Shown: piece by piece, positions 1 to 4,730 of the stretch | Position numbering within the stretch: position 1 is the stretch's first letter | Layout: each line of letters opens with the position of its first letter | Assembly: GCA_913062655.1 (NCBI GenBank) | Contig: CAJXXO010000180.1 | Coordinates: forward strand, 1 to 5,692 | Length of the DNA: 5,692 nucleotides | DNA from: an uncultured Bacteroidota bacterium | GTDB lineage: Bacteria; Bacteroidota; Bacteroidia; Chitinophagales; S012-47 | Reading direction: 5' to 3' | Notes under the pieces: model-generated | Database searches by the model: none | The model's input: the letters and a program-made list of their open reading frames with translations, nothing else | What the model was told of the DNA's origin: nothing | Translations under genes and position numbers: made by a program

Positions 1-383
1 ATGCGGTACAATATGATACCAAATGGAACCAACCAAATAAGGTCATTGATAACGATTGTCCAGCCAAACTCAAGGGGGAGGGTGCCTTTGTATAAGGAGA
101 TGGCGAAACCGATAGGACCGAAAACTTTTCCAAGAAAGCCTACCAGTATCATAGGCCAGTAGCGGACAGGGTTGAAAGAGGAAATGAGATAGCCCACACC
201 GAAAACACCTAGTATCATACCGATGCACTGCCACAGCTCTATGTAGTTGGGCACAGGCATGTGCATGCGGTTCCAAAGCAACTCGGGCGCAAAGACAACC
301 AGCGCCCCCCATAAAATATTATAGATGCCAGCTGCCAGCAAGACATTGCGCAACCATGGTGATATGGTGTAGCGTGATTCCAA
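1..383 (-). CDS. Small four-helix membrane protein of unknown function, N-terminal part, cut by window edge
   Basis: The minus strand reads open from 383 to the left edge (127 codons; no stop seen). There is no in-frame ATG near the start. I chose the TTG at 383-381 because AGAGGA lies five bases upstream and an in-frame TAA precedes the reading frame. The protein is strongly hydrophobic, with likely membrane helices at about residues 13-32, 50-68, 76-98 and 108-125. Between them are short polar loops with recognisable motifs: NILWG near 22-26, MPVPNY at 42-47, ELWQCIG at 49-55, GFLGKVFGP at 82-90 and GWTIVINDLIW at 107-117. I recall a family of about 130-140 residue membrane proteins in Bacteroidota and related phyla with this pattern. 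Some are labelled alkyl hydroperoxide reductase, but no cysteine pair or peroxidase fold supports that here. It is transcribed away from the suf operon and nothing links its function to it. The reading frame is well supported; the function is unknown. Confidence 0.8.
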   Translation of the reverse strand, partial: MESRYTISPWLRNVLLAAGIYNILWGALVVFAPELLWNRMHMPVPNYIELWQCIGMILGVFGVGYLISSFNPVRYWPMILVGFLGKVFGPIGFAISLYKGTLPLEFGWTIVINDLIWLVPFGIILYR

Positions 384-581
384 AAAAATCCTCTTTTTAT
401 TTGGGTTCGACAATATAGCTTATCCCTAAGACGGACGAGAAACAATGGATGTAGAGAATGGTTTAGCGGAGGGTAAAATAAGGTGCGAAGGAACTGCGAG
501 AAGGGGCAATTGTTATTATGGCAACTTTTACTCAATTATGCCGAACATTAACCGCCCAATGACGGTTGAGGACAACGAAAT

Positions 582-604
582 TTATTTAGACCAAATCTAA
601 ATAA
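582..604. promoter_or_regulatory. Perfect 9-bp inverted repeat, candidate Fur-family (Irr/PerR-like) operator of sufB
   Basis: The sequence TTATTTAGA, a 5-base spacer CCAAA, then TCTAAATAA is a perfect dyad ending 17 bases before the sufB ATG. Its core, TTTAGA-N5-TCTAAA, has the same half-sites and the same 17-bp span as the iron control element recalled for the Fur-family regulator Irr (TTTAGAA-N3-TTCTAAA). Irr controls suf genes in some alphaproteobacteria. Irr itself is not expected in Bacteroidota, so a different Fur-family or Rrf2-family repressor may bind here. The dyad is certain; its role as an operator is inferred. A hairpin role is less likely because the arms are nearly all A and T. 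Confidence 0.45.
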
Positions 605-609
605 TCGCA

Positions 610-617
610 TAAATTTG
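610..617 (+). promoter_or_regulatory. TAnnTTTG element, possible sufB -7 box
   Basis: TAAATTTG matches the Bacteroidota -7 consensus TAnnTTTG exactly and is the only exact match I found on the plus strand of this intergenic region. It ends only four bases before the sufB ATG, so transcription from it would start at or next to the start codon and give a nearly leaderless mRNA. There is no clear TTG -33 element at the usual distance; TTTAG at 585-589 is the nearest. It may be chance in an AT-rich leader. Confidence 0.25.
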
Positions 618-621
618 TCGC

Positions 622-2079
622 ATGGCGAACAAGGAACAACAACAAGACCAAGTATTACAGGAAGTCACGCAAGGGGAATACAAATATGGTTGGACCACCA
701 ACATAGAACAGGAATTTGCCCCGAAAGGACTGAACGAAGACATTGTACGGTTTATCTCTGCCAAAAAGAATGAACCAGAGTGGATGCTGGAGTGGCGCCT
801 CAAGGCGTTCCGCAACTGGCAGAAAATGAAGGAGCCGCGCTGGCCCAACGTACAATATCCACCCATCGACTACCAGGCTATATCCTACTATGCTGCGCCC
901 AAGAAAAAGAAGCAGCTAGATAGCTTGGATGAGGTTGACCCGGAGCTGCTCGAGACCTTTAACAAGCTCGGCATATCATTGGAAGAGCAAAAGAGGCTCA
1001 CCGGTGTAGCTGTGGATGCCGTGGTGGATAGCGTGTCCGTGAAAACCACATTCAAAGACAAGTTGGCTGAAATGGGTATTGTATTCTGCTCCATGAGCGA
1101 GGCGATACAGGAACACCCGGAGCTAGTGAAAAAATGGATCGGTTCGGTAGTGCCTACGAGTGACAACTTTTTTGCCGCACTCAACTCCGCTGTATTCAGC
1201 GATGGTAGCTTCTGCTACATTCCAAAAGGCGTACGCTGCCCGATGGAATTGTCTACCTACTTCCGTATTAACGCAGCGGGTACAGGCCAGTTTGAGCGTA
1301 CCCTGATCGTAGCCGAGGAAGGTAGCTACGTGAGCTACCTCGAAGGTTGTACTGCTCCGATGCGCGATGAAAATCAACTGCACGCAGCCGTGGTGGAGAT
1401 TGTAGCGCTCGACAATGCAGAGGTGAAGTACAGTACCGTACAGAACTGGTACCCCGGTGACAAGGAAGGTAAAGGAGGTGTCTACAACTTCGTAACCAAG
1501 CGAGGCATCTGCAAAGGCGACAACTCCAAGATCAGTTGGACACAGGTAGAGACCGGTTCTGCCGTGACCTGGAAGTATCCCTCTGTGATTCTGAAAGGCA
1601 ACAACGCTATCGGAGAATTTTACTCCGTAGCGGTGACCAACAACTACCAGCAAGCCGATACCGGTACCAAGATGATTCATCTCGGGAATAACACTCGCAG
1701 CCGTATCATCTCTAAAGGTATCTCAGCCGGCCGTAGTCAGAACAGTTACCGTGGATTGGTACAGATCGGTAAAGGCGCCAAGAACGCCCGTAACTTCTCG
1801 CAGTGTGATTCACTGCTGATTGGCGACAAGTGCGGAGCACATACCTTCCCGTACCTGGAAGTAAAAAACAGCGGTGCACAGATCGAGCACGAGGCGACTA
1901 CCTCTAAGATCGGGGAAGACCAAATGTTTTACTGCATGCAGCGCGGAATGGACGAAGAAGAAGCCACAGCCTTGATCATCAACGGCTTTTCCAAAGAAGT
2001 CCTGAAGAACCTGCCGATGGAATTCGCAGTCGAAGCACAGAAGCTGCTGGCGATCAGTCTGGAAGGGTCGGTAGGATAA
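622..2079 (+). CDS. sufB: Fe-S cluster assembly scaffold protein SufB
   Basis: SufB is the cytoplasmic core scaffold of the SUF pathway. With SufC and SufD it forms the SufBCD complex, accepts sulfur from the SufS/SufE-type desulfurase and assembles a nascent Fe-S cluster. The 485-residue product is close to the E. coli length of 495. The N-terminal region is mostly helical. The central part is the beta-helix core (about 170-400), with GSFCYIPKGVRCPMELSTYF near 199-218. The C-terminal helical part ends in the family's EFAVEAQKLLAISLEGSVG. Cys395, in SQCDSLLIGDKCGAHTFP, lines up with the sulfur-accepting Cys405 of E. coli. His423 and Glu424, in IEHEATTS, line up with His433 and Glu434 at the SufD interface. 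The 29-residue Cys-to-Glu distance is identical. The ATG at 622 gives the family N-terminus and there is no better downstream start. No Shine-Dalgarno is visible, as is common in Bacteroidota. It heads the operon and is followed directly by a heptamer array. Confidence 0.97.
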   Translation: MANKEQQQDQVLQEVTQGEYKYGWTTNIEQEFAPKGLNEDIVRFISAKKNEPEWMLEWRLKAFRNWQKMKEPRWPNVQYPPIDYQAISYYAAPKKKKQLDSLDEVDPELLETFNKLGISLEEQKRLTGVAVDAVVDSVSVKTTFKDKLAEMGIVFCSMSEAIQEHPELVKKWIGSVVPTSDNFFAALNSAVFSDGSFCYIPKGVRCPMELSTYFRINAAGTGQFERTLIVAEEGSYVSYLEGCTAPMRDENQLHAAVVEIVALDNAEVKYSTVQNWYPGDKEGKGGVYNFVTKRGICKGDNSKISWTQVETGSAVTWKYPSVILKGNNAIGEFYSVAVTNNYQQADTGTKMIHLGNNTRSRIISKGISAGRSQNSYRGLVQIGKGAKNARNFSQCDSLLIGDKCGAHTFPYLEVKNSGAQIEHEATTSKIGEDQMFYCMQRGMDEEEATALIINGFSKEVLKNLPMEFAVEAQKLLAISLEGSVG

Positions 2080-2134
2080 AGTTGAAGGTTCAAAGTTCAA
2101 AGTTCAGCGTTTAAAGTTCAAAGTTTAGAGTTAG
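2080..2134 (+). repeat. Left heptamer array, consensus AGTTCAA, about 7.9 units
   Basis: Starting at the base after the sufB stop codon, the sequence divides into consecutive 7-mers: AGTTGAA, GGTTCAA, AGTTCAA, AGTTCAG, CGTTTAA, AGTTCAA, AGTTTAG, then a 6-base AGTTAG. GTT is present in every unit, and the variation is concentrated in the last four positions. The array ends five bases before the GTG start of the next gene. Its reverse complement (TTGAACT units) shares a TGAAC core with the array on the other side of that gene, so the two are arranged as imperfect inverted repeats. Confidence 0.9.
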
Positions 2135-2139
2135 TTGTT

Positions 2140-2589
2140 GTGGGTACAATCAAACAGTTTGAAGACATCATAGCCTGGCAAAGAGCACGTGCTTTCTCGA
2201 AGCGTTTATATCAGGTTATTGTAGATTCAGACTTACAAAACGACTACAAACTACGACAGCAAATTGAAGGTTCGGCTGGCTCGATTATGGACAATATCGC
2301 TGAAGGTTTTGAACGTGGCGGGAATAAAGAATTTGTCAACTTTCTAACTTATGCAAAAGGTTCTTGTGGCGAAACTCGATCACAGTTATACCGGCTGTTG
2401 GACCGAGCTTACATTGATGATGAAACATTCACCTCTATGAAAGAGGAATTAATAGTCATCAGTAATCTAATTGGTGGTCTTATCAAGTACTTGAAGTCAT
2501 CCGAATTAAAGGGATGGAAATTCAAAGAAGATGAAGTCATTTACCAAACTACAAACACTGAACACAGAACACAGAACACTGAACATTGA
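2140..2589 (+). CDS. Four helix bundle protein, 23S rRNA intervening-sequence protein (IVP/S23) family
   Basis: The 149-residue product has the hallmarks of this family: IKQFEDIIAWQRAR at 4-17, NIAEGFERGGNKEF at 52-65, AKGSCGETRSQLY at 72-84, and a last helix around LIGGLIKYLKS. Family members are about 115-125 residues long, fold as an antiparallel four-helix bundle and, in known structures, assemble as pentamers. RNA binding is suspected, but the cellular function is unknown. Avd of diversity-generating retroelements is a relative; no reverse transcriptase or template repeat is present here. The start is GTG at 2140, giving the usual MGTIKxFEDIIAWQ beginning; no ATG is available. The frame is open back to 2086 but that part is only repeat. 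The last 11 residues (139-149) are encoded by the right heptamer array, which also supplies the stop, so the tail is probably not part of the fold. The gene lies 60 bases after sufB and 34 before sufC, and is clearly more AT-rich than both. Confidence 0.9.
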   Translation: MGTIKQFEDIIAWQRARAFSKRLYQVIVDSDLQNDYKLRQQIEGSAGSIMDNIAEGFERGGNKEFVNFLTYAKGSCGETRSQLYRLLDRAYIDDETFTSMKEELIVISNLIGGLIKYLKSSELKGWKFKEDEVIYQTTNTEHRTQNTEH

Positions 2590-2609
2590 ACACGGAACAC
2601 AGAACATAA
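2554..2609 (+). repeat. Right heptamer array, consensus AACACAG, eight units
   Basis: Eight consecutive 7-mers are visible: AACACTG, AACACAG, AACACAG, AACACTG, AACATTG, AACACGG, AACACAG, AACATAA. A degenerate ninth, AACGCGA, covers 2610-2616. Every full unit begins AACA. The array overlaps the last 36 bases of the four-helix-bundle gene, supplies that gene's stop codon (TGA at 2587-2589) and forms the leader of sufC. Read on the other strand it gives GTTCAGT-like units that match the left array (GTTCAAA) at most positions. Confidence 0.93.
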
Positions 2610-2623
2610 AACGCGAATCAACC

Positions 2624-3385
2624 ATGAGCTTATTGGAGATCAAAAATTTACACGCCCAGATTGAGGATAAGGAGATTCTGAAGGGCCTGAACATTACCAT
2701 GAACCCGGGTGAAATTCACGCCATCATGGGACCGAACGGTTCCGGTAAGAGCACCCTGGCTTCTGTTATTGCAGGGAATGAAGATTTTGAAGTCACAGAT
2801 GGAGAGGTGACGCTGGCAGGCAAAGACCTGCTGGACATGGACCCTGAGGAGCGTGCCGGGGAAGGGGTGTTTCTCGCCTTTCAGTACCCGGTAGAGATTC
2901 CGGGCGTTTCCACCGCCAACTTTTTGAAAGCTTCTGTCAACAGTGTACGAAAGTACCGCGGACAAGAGCCGCTGGATGGTGTGCAGATGATGAAGCTGAT
3001 GAATGAGAAAATGAAGCTGGTAGAAATGAACAAGGCCTTTCTGAGCCGTTCTATCAACGAAGGTTTCTCAGGCGGAGAAAAGAAGCGAAACGAGATCTTC
3101 CAGATGGCGATGCTGGAGCCGAAAGTGGCCATTCTCGATGAGACCGATTCCGGACTGGACATCGATGCCCTCAAGATTGTAGCCAATGGGGTCAACCAAC
3201 TGCGCAATGAGGACAACGCCTTCTTGGTGATCACGCACTATCAGCGTCTGTTGGACTACATCGTGCCAGACTTCGTACACGTGCTGGTTGACGGTAAGAT
3301 CGTCAAGTCTGGCGGCAAGGAGCTGGCGCTGGAGCTGGAAGAGAAAGGATACGATTGGTTGATTGGCGATACCGCTACGGTATAA
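2624..3385 (+). CDS. sufC: Fe-S cluster assembly ATPase SufC
   Basis: SufC is the ABC-type ATPase of the SufBCD scaffold. Nucleotide-driven dimerisation reshapes the SufB-SufD interface where the cluster forms. It is soluble, with no membrane partner. The 253-residue product carries the Walker A motif GPNGSGKST at 36-44 (Lys42), the Q-loop Gln87 in FQYPVEIPG, the signature SGGEKKR at 149-155, Walker B ILDE with catalytic Glu173, the D-loop SGLD at 176-179 and the H-loop His205 in ITHYQRLL. All are offset by two residues from E. coli SufC (Lys40, Glu171, His203). The ATG at 2624 gives the standard MSLLEIKNLHA beginning. The frame stays open upstream to an ATG at 2531, but that extension is translated heptamer repeat and is not credible. 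The gene is preceded by the right heptamer array rather than by sufB, and sufD follows after 19 bases. Confidence 0.97.
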   Translation: MSLLEIKNLHAQIEDKEILKGLNITMNPGEIHAIMGPNGSGKSTLASVIAGNEDFEVTDGEVTLAGKDLLDMDPEERAGEGVFLAFQYPVEIPGVSTANFLKASVNSVRKYRGQEPLDGVQMMKLMNEKMKLVEMNKAFLSRSINEGFSGGEKKRNEIFQMAMLEPKVAILDETDSGLDIDALKIVANGVNQLRNEDNAFLVITHYQRLLDYIVPDFVHVLVDGKIVKSGGKELALELEEKGYDWLIGDTATV

Positions 3386-3404
3386 CCACGAAATCGGAAC
3401 AACA

Positions 3405-4730
3405 ATGAGCAACACAATGACAGCGAGCGACTACACCGCTCAGTTGATAGCCTCCTACAAGGTATTTGAGATGCAGCGCGAGGAGCCGGAAGCCCTGATC
3501 AACGCCAGGCAGCGGGCGATCCGCCACTTTGAGCAGCATGGCCTGCCCACGCGAAAGCATGAGGAGTGGAAGTATACCAACATTGGGAAGTACCTGAAAG
3601 AGGGCTTTGCCGCCCGCACGCAACTCGCCACGGAGGAAGCCACCTCGGCTGACCTCGACTGGGCTGCCATTCCTGAGTTGGAAGCCAACCGCCTCGTATT
3701 TATCAATGGACGCTATGATGCCGGACATTCAGAGATCAAGGATGCGGCTTTACAATTTACGCCCATCAACGAAGCCATCGCCAACGGCCATCCGGCTGTA
3801 ATGGAAGCGGTCGAAAAGGTGGTCAATGCGGAAAAGGACCCCTTCATCTGGTTGAATGAGGCCTTGTTTACCGATGGTACAGTGATCGAAGTAGCCGATA
3901 AGGCGGAATTGCAGTACCCGGTATACCTGATCCACATCGAGAAGCCGGGCGAGCAACCGACCCTCGATTGCATCCGCAACATCATGACGGTAGGGAAAAA
4001 TACCAAGGTACAGGTGATCCAAAACTACCTGAACGGTGCCGGTCAGCAGAGCAATCTCGCCAACCATCTCACACAGGTAGCGGTAGGTGAAAACTCAATT
4101 GTAGAATGGTACAACTTACAATACCATCTCGATAATGCTTTGCACTTGTCCAACTTTGAAGCCACCATACAGCGGAATGCGCGCTTTGCCAACTACGTCT
4201 TCACCACAAGTGGGGAACTGGTGCGCAATACCAGCAACATGAAGCTGCTGGGCGAAGGTGCCGATGCCCACATGTACGGCTTGTACCAGTTTACCGGCAG
4301 TGAACACGTGGACAATCGCACGCTGGTAGACCATGCGGTGCCGCACTGCACCAGCGATGAGTTGTATAAAGGGATCATGGATGGTACGGCAACCGCTGTT
4401 TTCAACGGTAAGATCATCGTTCGGCCGGATGCGCAAAAGACCAACGCTTTTCAGCACAATCCCAACATCATCCTGAGTGACGATGCGGCTGTGTACAGCA
4501 AACCACAGCTCGAAATTTTCGCTGATGATGTGAAGTGCAGCCACGGGGCCACTTCAGGGCAGTTGGATGAAGACGCGCTCTTCTACCTGCAGCAACGAGG
4601 ATTGAGCCTGGACGATGCACGTGGTTTGTTGACCTACGCTTTTGCCAACGAAGTGATCGATAAAGTGAACGTTCCGGCTTTACAAGCGTATCTACAAAAG
4701 ACCATTCAAGGTAACCTATTGATCCATTGA
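3405..4730 (+). CDS. sufD: Fe-S cluster assembly protein SufD
   Basis: SufD is the SufB paralogue that pairs with it in the SufBC2D complex and is linked to iron entry during cluster assembly. The 441-residue product (E. coli 423) has an N-terminal helical part with LPTRKHEEWKYTNIGKYL near 46-63. A beta-helix core follows, then the C-terminal motif VKCSHGATSGQLDEDALFYLQQRGL. Cys378 and His380 in that motif correspond to the Cys358 and His360 that face SufB in E. coli. I placed the start at the ATG at 3405: it lies 19 bases after the sufC stop, with GGAAC a few bases upstream. The longer frame from 3363 would overlap sufC by 23 bases and adds residues with no family likeness. A second ATG at 3417 is also possible. 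The stop codon overlaps the likely TTG start of sufS. Confidence 0.95.
   Translation: MSNTMTASDYTAQLIASYKVFEMQREEPEALINARQRAIRHFEQHGLPTRKHEEWKYTNIGKYLKEGFAARTQLATEEATSADLDWAAIPELEANRLVFINGRYDAGHSEIKDAALQFTPINEAIANGHPAVMEAVEKVVNAEKDPFIWLNEALFTDGTVIEVADKAELQYPVYLIHIEKPGEQPTLDCIRNIMTVGKNTKVQVIQNYLNGAGQQSNLANHLTQVAVGENSIVEWYNLQYHLDNALHLSNFEATIQRNARFANYVFTTSGELVRNTSNMKLLGEGADAHMYGLYQFTGSEHVDNRTLVDHAVPHCTSDELYKGIMDGTATAVFNGKIIVRPDAQKTNAFQHNPNIILSDDAAVYSKPQLEIFADDVKCSHGATSGQLDEDALFYLQQRGLSLDDARGLLTYAFANEVIDKVNVPALQAYLQKTIQGNLLIH

Larger units (their letters stand above)
384..621. other. Divergent intergenic region between the membrane-protein gene and sufB
   Basis: These 238 bases separate two genes transcribed in opposite directions, so promoters for both should lie here. 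Three things stand out. One is a perfect 9-bp dyad at 582-604. Another is a TAnnTTTG match at 610-617, the form of the Bacteroidota -7 element. The third is a 51-codon plus-strand ORF at 445-600 that I do not recognise and doubt. On the minus strand, TATATTG at about 413-407 is a poor -7 candidate for the membrane-protein gene. I see no tRNA, no terminator-like hairpin followed by T's, and no regulator gene of the Rrf2 type. Confidence 0.7.
2080..2616 (+). mobile_element. Candidate IVP cassette: four-helix-bundle gene bordered by inverted heptamer arrays, between sufB and sufC
   Basis: The segment consists of a 7-bp-period array, a 23S rRNA intervening-sequence type gene, and a second 7-bp-period array whose core is inverted relative to the first. 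It separates sufB from sufC, which are usually close neighbours. The gene inside is about 40% G+C by hand count over 360 bases, against 53-65% in sampled lines of sufD and sufS. Genes of this protein family were first found as insertions in 23S rRNA genes, where flanking sequences pair in a stem. This makes an inserted element a reasonable reading. There is no transposase and no convincing target-site duplication (only ATAAA at both ends). Insertion and mobility are therefore inferred; the array-gene-array layout is directly visible. Confidence 0.45.

Noticed and set aside
550..567. AACCG/CGGTT inverted repeat upstream of sufB as an operator
   Set aside because: The arms are only five bases with an 8-base spacer, weak next to the 9-bp dyad at 582-604.
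1123..1680. 185-residue minus-strand ORF inside sufB
   Set aside because: It is an antisense shadow of a strongly conserved coding region and has no recognisable protein features.
2140..2589. Avd protein of a diversity-generating retroelement
   Set aside because: The fold family is related, but no reverse transcriptase, template repeat or variable repeat is present in the window.
2554..2609. CRISPR-like array
   Set aside because: The units are 7 bp with no spacers, so this is a simple tandem array.
2075..2610. Target-site duplication ATAAA at both ends of the IVP cassette
   Set aside because: ATAAA occurs at 2076-2080 and 2606-2610 but is only five AT-rich bases. The left copy includes the sufB stop codon, so this is not strong enough to call.
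2531..2623. 31-residue N-terminal extension of SufC from an upstream ATG
   Set aside because: The added residues are translated heptamer repeat (NTEHRT-like) and overlap the IVP gene. The ATG at 2624 gives the standard SufC N-terminus.
3363..3404. Longer SufD start overlapping the end of sufC
   Set aside because: The extra 14 residues read through the sufC end in another frame and have no family likeness. The ATG at 3405 has normal spacing.
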